Origin: Peteryoungia wuzhouensis
GTDB lineage: Bacteria > Pseudomonadota > Alphaproteobacteria > Rhizobiales > Rhizobiaceae
Reading direction: 5' to 3'
DNA: 64,000 nucleotides
Assembly: GCF_003205195.1 (NCBI RefSeq)
Contig: NZ_QJRY01000002.1
Location: 620,001-684,000 of the forward strand
In this document: positions 29,709 through 37,471 of the stretch, piece after piece
Layout of the letters: every line of letters begins with the position of its first letter
Position numbering within the stretch: the stretch's first letter is position 1
The notes under the pieces: model-generated
What the model was told of the DNA's origin: nothing
What the model saw: the letters and a program-made list of their open reading frames with translations, nothing else
Database searches by the model: none
Position numbers and translations under genes: made by a program

Positions 29709-31778
29709 ATGACGCTCGAATTCGCCCCCTTCATCCCCTGGCTCGTGATCGCCATCCTCGCCGTGCTAGCCACCCTGCTGGCGACCCTCGGCTTCCTGCG
29801 CGGCCTGCGGGGCACGGCGATCCGCTTCACCGCCTCGCTTGCCGTGCTCGCAGCCCTCGCCAACCCGCTGCTCCTCCAGGAAGAGCGCGATCCCTTGACG
29901 ACAGTCGTGCCCGTCATCGTCGATCGCAGCCAGAGCCAGCAGATCGCCGGCCGCGCGGCGCAGACGGATGAAGCGCTTGAGGGCTTGCGTGAACGCCTCG
30001 CCCGTTTCCCCAATCTGGAACCCCGCATTGTCGAAGTCACCGATCCCGGCGACAGCGACGCGCCCTCTACGAAACTCTTCGAAGCCCTGCAGACGGCGAC
30101 CGCCGATGTGCCGCCTGCCCGTGTCGGCGGCGCCATCTTCCTGACCGACGGCCAGGTCCACGACCTGCCGCCGGACACCCAGCCGCTGCCCTTCTCGGCC
30201 CCCATCCATGCGCTGATCACCGGCAAAGCCGGCGAATTCGACCGCCGCATCGAAATCCTGCGCGCGCCGCGCTTCGGCATCGTCGATGAAGAACAGGAGC
30301 TCACCTTCCGCGTCTTCGACGACGGCGAACCGTCGAACCAGCCGGCCGATGTCGCGGTCAAGATGAATGGCGAGGATTTGGGCACCGTCTCCGCCCTGCC
30401 GGGTGCCGAAACATCTTACGCCTTCAAGGTCCCGCGCGGCGGCAACAATGTGCTGGAATTCGCCGTCGCCGGCACACCGGGCGAAGTCACCGACGTCAAC
30501 AACCGCGCCATCCACCTGATCGAAGGCATCCGCCAGAACCTGCGTGTGCTGCTCGTCTCGGGCGAGCCCCATGCCGGCGAACGCGCCTGGCGCAACCTGC
30601 TGAAATCAGACGCCTCCGTCGACCTCGTCCACTTCACCATCCTGCGCCCGCCGGAGAAGCAGGACGGCACGCCGATCAACGAACTCTCGCTGATCGCCTT
30701 CCCGACCCGCGAACTCTTCGTCGAAAAGATCAACGATTTCGACCTGATCATCTTCGACCGCTACCAGCATCGCGGCGTGCTCCCGATCCTCTATTACGAT
30801 TACATCGCCGAATATGTGAAGAATGGCGGCGCGCTCCTGATCGCCGCCGGCCCCGAACATGCGAGCCAGGATTCGATCGCGCTGACCCCGCTCGAATCCG
30901 TCCTGCCGGCCGCCCCGACCGGTGAGGTGCACCAGGCGGGCTTCTATCCGCGCCTCTCCGAACAGGGCAAACGCCACCCGGTCACCCGGGGCCTCGATGG
31001 CTCAAATGTCGAACCGCCGCAATGGGGCCGCTGGTTCCGCAGCGTCGATGTCGGCGACGCCGCTGGCGAAACCGTGATGACGGCCGACGAAGGCCGCCCG
31101 CTTCTGGTCCTCAACCGCGCCGAACAGGGCCGCGTCGCCATGCTGCTCTCCGACCAAGGCTGGCTCTGGGCACGCGGCTTCGAAGGCGGCGGCCCGCATG
31201 TCTCGCTCTATCGCCGCATCGCCCATTGGCTGATGAAGGAACCCGAACTCGAAGAAGAGGCGCTGCGCGCCCGCGCCCAAGGCCGCACGCTGGAAGTGAC
31301 CCGCCAGACCATCGGCGACGCCCCCGGCCCAGCCACCATCACCACGCCCTCAGGCGAATCCATCGCTCTGAACCTCTCGGAGATCCAGCCCGGCCTCTAT
31401 CGCGGCGAACGCCGCATGACAGAAACCGGCCTTTTCACCGTCGCCAATGGCGATTTCTCCACCCTCGTCCATGTCGGCGCCGTCGACGCCCCCGAATTCC
31501 GCGCCATGGTCTCGACAACCGAGACGCTCGCCCCGATCAGCACCGAATCGAAAGGCCTCACCACCCGCCTCGACGACGGCGACCAATCGATCCGCATCCC
31601 CGATATCCTGCCGGTGCGCGGCGAAGTCCGCGTCGCCGACGACCGCCGCATGCTGATCCGCCTGACGGACGAAACGGTATTGAAGGGCGTGAATACGCTG
31701 CCGCTGTTCGCAGGTTTTGCGGGGCTGGGGATCTTGCTGCTCGCGGTATCCGCCATGTGGTGGCGTGAGGGGCGGTAG
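29709..31778 (+). CDS. membrane protein with class I amidotransferase-like domain
   Basis: A 689-residue protein with two N-terminal helices (about 8-28 and 38-58). It has a periplasmic domain beginning VVPVIVDRSQS (another vWA-like start), a class I amidotransferase-like domain near residues 275-390 (LRVLLVSGEPHAGERAWRN ... NGGALLIAAGPEHAS) without an obvious catalytic Cys, and a C-terminal helix ending AMWWREGR. It begins 1 base after the preceding stop. Codon use changes over the last 28 codons (GGG, TTG and GTA appear) where an 84-base segment is duplicated at 32470-32543; the 3' end may therefore be a replacement. Confidence 0.87.
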   Translation: MTLEFAPFIPWLVIAILAVLATLLATLGFLRGLRGTAIRFTASLAVLAALANPLLLQEERDPLTTVVPVIVDRSQSQQIAGRAAQTDEALEGLRERLARFPNLEPRIVEVTDPGDSDAPSTKLFEALQTATADVPPARVGGAIFLTDGQVHDLPPDTQPLPFSAPIHALITGKAGEFDRRIEILRAPRFGIVDEEQELTFRVFDDGEPSNQPADVAVKMNGEDLGTVSALPGAETSYAFKVPRGGNNVLEFAVAGTPGEVTDVNNRAIHLIEGIRQNLRVLLVSGEPHAGERAWRNLLKSDASVDLVHFTILRPPEKQDGTPINELSLIAFPTRELFVEKINDFDLIIFDRYQHRGVLPILYYDYIAEYVKNGGALLIAAGPEHASQDSIALTPLESVLPAAPTGEVHQAGFYPRLSEQGKRHPVTRGLDGSNVEPPQWGRWFRSVDVGDAAGETVMTADEGRPLLVLNRAEQGRVAMLLSDQGWLWARGFEGGGPHVSLYRRIAHWLMKEPELEEEALRARAQGRTLEVTRQTIGDAPGPATITTPSGESIALNLSEIQPGLYRGERRMTETGLFTVANGDFSTLVHVGAVDAPEFRAMVSTTETLAPISTESKGLTTRLDDGDQSIRIPDILPVRGEVRVADDRRMLIRLTDETVLKGVNTLPLFAGFAGLGILLLAVSAMWWREGR
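31695..31778 (+). repeat. left copy of duplicated gene end
   Basis: The last 28 codons, including the stop, of the amidotransferase-like gene encode T-L-P-L-F-A-G-F-A...ILLLAVSAMWWREGR. A diverged copy with a 10-base deletion lies at 32470-32543. The two copies flank the toxin-antitoxin genes as direct repeats 775 bases apart. Confidence 0.75.
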
Positions 31779-31831
31779 TAGAGAGAGAGATCGGTCTCGC
31801 ATTGTGCCGAATTTCACGCTATGGTGGCACC

Positions 31832-32029
31832 ATGACCAAAGCCGATCTCAAGCAAGAACCGACGGGGAAATGGATGCTGCGCGATCCGCGCACCGGTCAT
31901 TACATTGAGTTGCGCGGCGCGAACTCAATGAAGCCATCGGATCTGCCCTTGCAGAAGGGGCTCGATCTGACCAAACCGATAGCAGCCCAGGCGCTCAGTA
32001 GCGGTCAGGCAAAAAACAAAACGCGCTAG
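31832..32029 (+). CDS. putative antitoxin of a PIN-type toxin-antitoxin pair
   Basis: A 65-residue basic protein with no recognised family. The N-terminal half contains KWMLRDPRTGHYIELRG and the C-terminus is disordered-looking and basic (SGQAKNKTR). It starts at an ATG without a strong ribosome site. The PIN gene starts 9 bases after its stop, the normal antitoxin-then-toxin order of VapBC-like modules. The antitoxin role rests on size and position only. The base composition is more AT-rich than the surrounding genes. Confidence 0.65.
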   Translation: MTKADLKQEPTGKWMLRDPRTGHYIELRGANSMKPSDLPLQKGLDLTKPIAAQALSSGQAKNKTR

Positions 32030-32038
32030 AGAACTTTG

Positions 32039-32470
32039 ATGGCTGGAGCGCTTCTCGATACACATGCGCTCTACTGGTTGATCACAGCAGCAAGTTCGAT
32101 GTCGCAGGAAGCGCTGATCGTGATTGCTGAAAGCCAAGTATCACAGCGACTTTTTGTATCTCCCATCAGCGCTTGGGAATTGTCGCTCGCATCTATGAAG
32201 CCAGCCCACAGAGACCCAGTCGTCTTTGGTAACAAGTCCCCCTCTCGCTGGTTCTCTTTGGCAACGACTGCGACCGGTGCACGCGTAGCACCGATCTATC
32301 AGAAGATTGCATGCGAAGCGGCGACAGTCGTTGTCGACACTGGCCACAAAGACCCAGGCGATTGTTATCTGATCGCGACAAGCCGTGTAAAAAAGATGCC
32401 GCTGGTTACACGGGACCGGATACTCATCCAGCTCGCATCCAACGGTTATTTGGAAGTCGTTCAGTGCTGA
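32039..32470 (+). CDS. PIN domain toxin (VapC-like ribonuclease)
   Basis: A 143-residue PIN-domain protein, expected to be an Mg2+-dependent RNase. Acidic active-site residues are in place: D7 (LLDTHALYW), E47 (SAWELS), D105/D108 (HKDPGDCYLIATS) and D126 (TRDR). The ATG at 32039 is preferred over a TTG one codon earlier. Codon use and GC content differ from the flanking operon, suggesting transfer. The stop codon touches the remnant gene end at 32470, and the 3' end overlaps the convergent monooxygenase reading frame by 47 bases. Confidence 0.88.
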   Translation: MAGALLDTHALYWLITAASSMSQEALIVIAESQVSQRLFVSPISAWELSLASMKPAHRDPVVFGNKSPSRWFSLATTATGARVAPIYQKIACEAATVVVDTGHKDPGDCYLIATSRVKKMPLVTRDRILIQLASNGYLEVVQC

Positions 32471-32843
32471 CGCGACCACTGCTTCCAGGTTTTGCATCCT
32501 TCTGCTGGCGGCACCCGCCATGTGGTGGCGCCAGCGGCGGTAGTCTGCCCCCCAGCGCCCTTTCGTTCTGGGCATCGAACACCGAGAGGTTGCCGCGCAT
32601 TCTGCCACCCCAAACCGTCATGAAGGACACGGCCTCCGATCGGTTAAGATGCGCCGTCAGGGACCCCTGGTCTCTCCATCGCTCCGAGACCGCGAGGCGT
32701 CCCCCCACTGCATCCACAACCGTGACCACGTAGAAGAGACAACCACTGTCCGGAAGGATCAGCGGGTTGATTGTGCGGATGTCACGTTCGAATGCCGCTA
32801 CATCGGACGGGTCGATCTGGATCTCACCTTGAATGATGATCAT
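32424..32843 (-). CDS. antibiotic biosynthesis monooxygenase (ABM) domain protein
   Basis: A 139-residue frame starting MIIIQGEIQIDPSDVAAFER. Residues 1-95 form a typical single ABM ferredoxin-like fold (AVSFMTVWGGRMRGNLSVFDA near the end), a group of small cofactor-free oxygenases or quinol-modifying enzymes. Residues from about 97 onward (RLPPLAPPHGGCRQQ...) are translated from the antisense of the remnant gene end and the PIN gene's 3' end, and are not part of the family fold. The native stop was probably lost when that segment was rearranged. Confidence 0.8.
   Translation of the reverse strand: MIIIQGEIQIDPSDVAAFERDIRTINPLILPDSGCLFYVVTVVDAVGGRLAVSERWRDQGSLTAHLNRSEAVSFMTVWGGRMRGNLSVFDAQNERALGGRLPPLAPPHGGCRQQKDAKPGSSGRVSTERLPNNRWMRAG
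32470..32543 (+). pseudogene. remnant copy of the amidotransferase-like gene's 3' end
   Basis: Read with one frame correction, this encodes TRPLLPGFA then ILLLAAPAMWWRQRR and TAG at 32541-32543. It aligns with the intact gene's last 28 codons at 31695-31778, lacking 10 bases in the middle. Differences fall largely at third codon positions (for example ATC-CTT-CTG-CTG-GCG against ATC-TTG-CTG-CTC-GCG), so the copies diverged as coding sequence rather than by recent duplication. Confidence 0.7.
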
Positions 32844-32908
32844 GCTTGCTCTCGTTTCTGCTGAAGAATGCCACGGGGCTATGAGCAGCCCCATGGCCGG
32901 CGGATATC

Positions 32909-33916
32909 TCATTCAACGGTGAGGACGATCTTGCCCTGGATATGCCCCCGTGCGGCGCGCTCATGGGCTTCCCGGACCGCAGCAAGCGGATACTGGCTAT
33001 CGATCAACACCCGGATCGATCCGTCATTCAGCAGAGGCGCGATCTCAGCCAGCTGCGCACCGCTGGAGCGCACCTGTAAGGTGGAGACCGTGATGCCGAG
33101 CCTCGCCGCCTCATCGGCACCGGAAAACCCGAGCGGATAGACCGAAAACAGGGCACCGCCAGGTTTCAGACAGGGCAGAAACCGACCCGTGGCCGGTCCT
33201 CCCACCGTATCCACGATCAGATCGAGATCCCGGGCGAACGTCTCAGGAGCCATCTGGGTGTAGTCGATGAAAGCGTCTGCGCCGAGGTCACGCAGCAACT
33301 GTTCGTGCCGGCCCGAGGCCACGGCCGTCACATGGGCACCCTTCAGTTTTGCAATCTGGACCGCGAGATGACCGACGCCACCGGCCGCCCCGTTGACCAA
33401 CACGGACCTGGCCTCCAGCGGGACGGGCCGATGGCGGTCTGACTGCAGCGGGTTCGGTGCCTCATGGCCGACATCCACCAGGAACTGCCAGGCCGTCAGC
33501 AACGACATCGGCGCGGCCGCCGCCTGCAGATGGTCGATCCCCTTCGGCTTCAGGGCAAGCTCTGACGCAGGAACGGAGACATATTCCGCATAGGCCTGGC
33601 TTTCCCCGACACTGAAGAAGCGCACCATGGCATAGACCTCGTCTCCGACCGCAAACCGGTCGACGCCCTCCCCCAGGGCCTCGATCGTGCCGGAGATATC
33701 GGTCCCGAGAATGAGCGGGAAGTCGACCTTCGGCTGCCATTCGGGCGGCAAGGCCTTGTACCCATCGCGGAGATACCAGTCGGGCGGATTGATGCCGATG
33801 GCATGGACGCGAACGAGCACCTCGCCGGCCTTGATCACGGGCATGGGGGCGTCCTCATATACCAGCACCTCGGGGCCTCCGAAGGCGTGAATGCGGACGG
33901 CTTTCATGGTCTTCAT
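32909..33916 (-). CDS. NADPH:quinone oxidoreductase-like MDR family protein
   Basis: A 335-residue zinc-independent medium-chain dehydrogenase/reductase. The N-terminal GroES-like domain includes MKAVRIHAFGGPEVLVYED and the GTDISGTIEALGEGVDRFAVGD turn. The Rossmann domain has SVLVNGAAGGVGHLAVQIAK, with the AAGGVG NADPH motif. No structural-zinc cysteine cluster is seen. The ATG at 33916 is chosen from family alignment; the frame stays open upstream through the operator region. It is divergent from a TetR gene with three repeats between, so probably induced when that repressor is released. Confidence 0.9.
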   Translation of the reverse strand: MKTMKAVRIHAFGGPEVLVYEDAPMPVIKAGEVLVRVHAIGINPPDWYLRDGYKALPPEWQPKVDFPLILGTDISGTIEALGEGVDRFAVGDEVYAMVRFFSVGESQAYAEYVSVPASELALKPKGIDHLQAAAAPMSLLTAWQFLVDVGHEAPNPLQSDRHRPVPLEARSVLVNGAAGGVGHLAVQIAKLKGAHVTAVASGRHEQLLRDLGADAFIDYTQMAPETFARDLDLIVDTVGGPATGRFLPCLKPGGALFSVYPLGFSGADEAARLGITVSTLQVRSSGAQLAEIAPLLNDGSIRVLIDSQYPLAAVREAHERAARGHIQGKIVLTVE

Positions 33917-33958
33917 GACAGTCTCTTTCTTGTTGCGGACAGCCATGCTATCCGATTT

Positions 33959-34014
33959 GGAGCACCGCCCCGCATTAAGTGGAGCGCTGCCCCGAATAAA
34001 CGGAGCGCCGCTCC
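33959..34014. promoter_or_regulatory. three direct repeats / palindrome, TetR operator candidate
   Basis: Direct repeats with a period of about 21-22 bases begin GGAGCACCGCCCCG (33959), GGAGCGCTGCCCCG (33981) and GGAGCGCCGCTCC (34002). The third is a perfect 13-base palindrome (34002-34014). They lie between the divergent oxidoreductase and tetR genes, ending 17 bases before the tetR start. Confidence 0.7.
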
Positions 34015-34031
34015 ATTTGTCAAGGCGTGCC

Positions 34032-34589
34032 ATGCGATCCGACGCAAAAAAGAACTATGAGCATATCCTGTCCGTCGCCCGCAGCCTTCTGACCGGCGGC
34101 GGCGCCGAGACCTCGCTGCGCGACATCGCGCGCAAGGCAGGCGTCGGCGACGGCACGCTTCACCGCCATTTTCCAACGCGTGACGCCCTGTTGGATGCCC
34201 TGCTCCGGCAGACCTTTGATGCGCTGAGCGAGCGGGCGGCAGAGCTGGAGAAGGAAGAGGATGCCGCAGGCGCCCTGCTCGCCTGGGTCAAGGAGACGGT
34301 GGCTGCAACCCGCGACTACAGCGGCGTCATTGCCCCGATGGTGAACGCCATCTCCGACGAGAACTCGGCGCTGCACACCTCATGCGTCGCCTTGCGCGCG
34401 GGCGGCACGCGCCTTCTCGTCCACGCCCAGTCCAAGGGCATGGCGCGCACGGACATGGACGGCGACGACCTGTTCGCCCTGATCAGCGCTCTCGCCTGGC
34501 TCGCGGAACAACCTCCCCTGGTGCCACGGTCCGGGCACCTGTTCGACATCATCGCCGATGCGATCCTGCCCGGACGACAGAACGGATAA
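34032..34589 (+). CDS. TetR family transcriptional regulator
   Basis: A 185-residue repressor. The HTH is at about residues 27-50 (TSLRDIARKAGVGDGTLHRHFPTRDALLDAL by position), followed by a SBP/TetR_C-type helical domain with GVIAPMVNAISDENSALHTS. The start at 34032 has AAGG 9 bases upstream. Longer in-frame starts would run through the operator repeats. It is divergent from an NADPH:quinone oxidoreductase-like gene, a common arrangement for electrophile- or quinone-sensing regulators; the ligand is not known. Confidence 0.88.
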   Translation: MRSDAKKNYEHILSVARSLLTGGGAETSLRDIARKAGVGDGTLHRHFPTRDALLDALLRQTFDALSERAAELEKEEDAAGALLAWVKETVAATRDYSGVIAPMVNAISDENSALHTSCVALRAGGTRLLVHAQSKGMARTDMDGDDLFALISALAWLAEQPPLVPRSGHLFDIIADAILPGRQNG

Positions 34590-34866
34590 GGAGTGCCGCA
34601 GCCGACTTCGGCGCGGAAAGACTGCGACGTCGAATATAGGCCACTACAACCGTGAAGCCATTTTGCAGCGAACATCGGGAACCTGCCCACGACATCGTGG
34701 CTGCGGCACGCCAGATCTGCGTGATGCCCCCTCAGGCTCACCAACCCCCTGCCCGAAACCGCCCATGATGCCATCCGCGGCGGCATGACGGCCCACAACG
34801 CCCCCCAGCTGCGTCCGACCGACCGGAAACAGATTCCGCATCCCGATCCCAGCGGATGGAGGCAGC

Positions 34867-35081
34867 ATGGATGGTGGCATCCTCGGCTATACCGGTCGCG
34901 ACTGGTTTTATGTGGGGCCCCTCGTCCCCGAGCGCCTGCGCGGTCAGGATGTGAAGCTCGCGATTGCCTCAGAGCCTATATCGGCACGATCAACCCGGCC
35001 GCCCGCCGCTCCGATGGACGGGCAGGATACAGCTTATTCAGCCGCATCGAGGACATCAAAAAGGGTCCCGATATGTACTGA
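34867..35081 (+). pseudogene. broken GNAT acetyltransferase gene
   Basis: The 5' piece keeps a ribosome site (GGAGGCAGC-ATG) and reads MDGGILGYTGRDWFYVGPLV then PERLRGQ, the GNAT acetyl-CoA-binding region. From about 34970 the homology continues in another frame as AYIGTINPAARRSDGRAGYS and FSRIEDIKKGPDMY, matching the C-terminal GNAT strand-helix, and stops at 35081. Roughly 20-30 residues are missing between the two pieces. The preceding stretch 34590-34866 (277 bases) shows nothing else convincing. A frameshift plus internal deletion makes this inactive. Confidence 0.65.
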
Positions 35082-35119
35082 TTGATCAAGCGCTTCGGGC
35101 AAGGCCCTCAGTTAAACTG

Positions 35120-35689
35120 TCAGGCCGAAGCATAGGCCTTGTTGGGTGCGATATCGTCTAGCGCCGGGACATCCACCTCAACCGCCTTGCAGTCCCGCCA
35201 GGCAATCGCGCCCTTTAGCCGGTCATGCACGTCGTCAGCCAGCGGCACCACCAGCACACGGTTCGGATCGACGGGACCGGGGAAGTCGAGCGCCTTATAC
35301 GCCACCTTCTCGAAGCCGAGCGGCATGTAATACGGCGGGTCGCCGATCAGGATGACGCCTTCCGAACCCTTGCGCCGGGCCGCCTCGATGGCGATCCGCA
35401 CCAGTTCCCGGCCAATGCCCCGGTTCTTGTGCGAGGGGCGGACAGCGAGCGGCCCCAGCAGATGCCCCTTCACAGCCCCGGCCATCACAGGCGTCATGCG
35501 CACGGAGGCAATCGTCTCGCCATTGTCGGCACAGATGAAGGAGAGCGACCGGTCATGCGGCCCCTGCTCGCGAATGCGCGCAGCCGCACGCGTATGCCGG
35601 CCGGGACCAAACGCTTCTTCGTTGATAAGGTCGATGACAGCGTCGTGCGACGCATCCTCGGTGAGGTAGATAAGCCCAAAGTTTTTCAT
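35120..35689 (-). CDS. GNAT family N-acetyltransferase
   Basis: A 189-residue acetyltransferase of the YhbS-like GNAT group. The acetyl-CoA pyrophosphate loop is LAVRPSHKNRGIGRELVR (near residues 80-97), followed by GVILIGDPPYYMPLGFEKV, typical of this subgroup. The start at 35689 (MKNFGLIYLTED) fits the family; the upstream extension to 35719 does not. The substrate is unknown. Upstream of it, 35690-35936 is a 247-base divergent promoter region with no gene. Confidence 0.87.
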   Translation of the reverse strand: MKNFGLIYLTEDASHDAVIDLINEEAFGPGRHTRAAARIREQGPHDRSLSFICADNGETIASVRMTPVMAGAVKGHLLGPLAVRPSHKNRGIGRELVRIAIEAARRKGSEGVILIGDPPYYMPLGFEKVAYKALDFPGPVDPNRVLVVPLADDVHDRLKGAIAWRDCKAVEVDVPALDDIAPNKAYASA

Positions 35690-35936
35690 GGATGACCGAA
35701 ACCAGCAGACAGACAGCAATATGGGTTCACGCGCCTTGCGGCGTTCATGAGCATCAGCGTCGTCGTGGGTTCCGTGAGAGGGTCATCTGGGGCTTTCTTT
35801 GTCAGTTTTTTCCCGATAGCAGCAAAATTTCCGCGCGTCCAACGGAAAACGCACTGTTCATCGCATCGCCCCTCGCAATCACGCCCGAGTGCCGTATCTT
35901 CCCCGGCAAGTGAGAAACGGAAAAAAGGATCATGCC

Positions 35937-36920
35937 ATGGGCAGGCTGGTGGACGGCGTCTGGCAGGACGTCTGGTACGATACGAAATCGACCTCGGGCC
36001 ATTTCAAGCGGGCGGATTCGAGCTTCCGCAACTGGGTGACGGCGGATGGCGCCCCCGGCCCCTCCGGCAAGGGCGGCTTCAAGGCCGAGGCCGGCCGCTA
36101 CCATCTCTATGTCTCCTATGCCTGTCCCTGGGCCCACCGCACCTTGATCTTCCGCGCCCTGAAAGGCCTCGAAGACCTGATCTCCGTCTCGGTCGTCGAC
36201 CCGCTGATGCTGTCGAACGGCTGGGAATTCCACGAGCGCGACGGCGCCACAGTCGACCATCTCTTCGGCTCGGATTTCCTCTGGCAGGTCTACGTGAAAG
36301 CCGACCCGACCTTCTCCGGCCGCGTCACCGTGCCGGTCCTCTGGGACAAACAGCAGGGCACGATCGTCTCGAACGAATCGTCCGAGATCATCCGCATGTT
36401 CAACTCGGCCTTCGACGGCCTCACCGGCTCGACGCTCGACATGCATCCGGAAGACCTGCACGGCGCGATAGACGAGATCAACACCCGCATCTACGACACC
36501 GTCAACAACGGCGTCTACAAAGCCGGTTTTGCGACCACCCAAGAGGCCTATGAGAGCGCCGTCTACCCGCTCTTCGAAACCCTCGACTGGCTGGAAGAGC
36601 GCCTGACCAACCAGCGTTACCTCTTCGGTGCCCGCGTGACCGAGGCCGACTGGCGCCTGTTCACCACGCTTGTCCGCTTCGACCCCGTCTATGTCGGCCA
36701 CTTCAAATGCAACATCCGCCGCATCGCCGACTATCCGGCACTGTCGGCCTATCTGCGCGACCTCTATCAGACGCCGGGCGTCGCCGAGACCGTCGAGATG
36801 CGCCACATCAAGCATCACTATTATCGCAGCCACACCATGATCAACCCGACCGGCGTCGTGCCTGTCGGACCGAAACTCGACCTGATGGTCCCGCACGGCC
36901 GCGAAGGGCTCGGGGCCTGA
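35937..36920 (+). CDS. glutathionyl-hydroquinone reductase (Xi-class GST, YqjG/ECM4)
   Basis: A 327-residue Xi-class glutathione transferase that reduces glutathionyl-hydroquinones. The catalytic Cys is C63 in SYACPWAHRTL, a hallmark of the class. Further on are VPVLWDKQQGTIVSNESSE (the glutathione-binding cis-Pro and SNES region) and a C-terminal helical domain. The in-frame ATG at 35937 has AAAGGA upstream; another ATG 5 bases earlier is out of frame. The stop lies 3 bases from the convergent Nudix stop. Confidence 0.95.
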   Translation: MGRLVDGVWQDVWYDTKSTSGHFKRADSSFRNWVTADGAPGPSGKGGFKAEAGRYHLYVSYACPWAHRTLIFRALKGLEDLISVSVVDPLMLSNGWEFHERDGATVDHLFGSDFLWQVYVKADPTFSGRVTVPVLWDKQQGTIVSNESSEIIRMFNSAFDGLTGSTLDMHPEDLHGAIDEINTRIYDTVNNGVYKAGFATTQEAYESAVYPLFETLDWLEERLTNQRYLFGARVTEADWRLFTTLVRFDPVYVGHFKCNIRRIADYPALSAYLRDLYQTPGVAETVEMRHIKHHYYRSHTMINPTGVVPVGPKLDLMVPHGREGLGA

Positions 36921-36923
36921 CCC

Positions 36924-37430
36924 TCACCAGTGATGCGACATCGCCGCTGCGCCGCGGAGTTCGGCGAGGCGGCGACGCGTCGCCTCGGTCGTGCCATCGG
37001 GCAGAGACGCAGGATCGAAAAACCCGCAGTCTGCAATCTCCCGATCGGCACCCCGCGGCGCCGTCTGCACCACATCGACCCGGTAAAGCAGCACATGGTC
37101 GCGGCCGCTGATCCGGCCGTTGAAATAGACCTGGAAGAGTCTGGGGGCACCGGTCATCTCCAGATTGCCCTCTTCTCGCAATTCCTTGGCGAGTGCCGCA
37201 AACCCCGTCTCGCCGCGCTCCACGCCACCACCCGGCAAATGCCAGCCCGGCACATAGGTGTGTCGCACCAGAAATACCCGGCCCTCGGCATCGAAACAGG
37301 CGGCCCTGACGCCAAGCGTCATGCCCCGGCTGAAAGCAAAATAGACATGCAGCAGCCGAACAAGGAACCTCTTCGGCCATCCCAGCCTTTCATCACTGGG
37401 TGTGTCCGCCCCGTTCCCGGCTGGTGTCAT
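36924..37430 (-). CDS. Nudix hydrolase
   Basis: A 168-residue Nudix protein. The box begins GGGVERGETGFAALAKELRE (near residues 67-86) and continues EG, a good match to Gx5Ex7REUxEExGU with slight deviation at the end (EEGNL). N-terminal residues 1-35 are basic and amphipathic (LVRLLHVYFAFSRG). The substrate cannot be inferred. It is convergent with the GST gene. Its 5' end lies 41 bases from the start of the divergent phosphoesterase gene. Confidence 0.88.
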   Translation of the reverse strand: MTPAGNGADTPSDERLGWPKRFLVRLLHVYFAFSRGMTLGVRAACFDAEGRVFLVRHTYVPGWHLPGGGVERGETGFAALAKELREEGNLEMTGAPRLFQVYFNGRISGRDHVLLYRVDVVQTAPRGADREIADCGFFDPASLPDGTTEATRRRLAELRGAAAMSHHW

Positions 37431-37471
37431 TTCCCTTGCCCCTCCCTGTCCGCGCCGTTATGAGAAGCGCC

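Noticed and set aside
34590..34866. Short frames between tetR and the GNAT remnant
   Set aside because: No start signals, no family features, and poor codon use.
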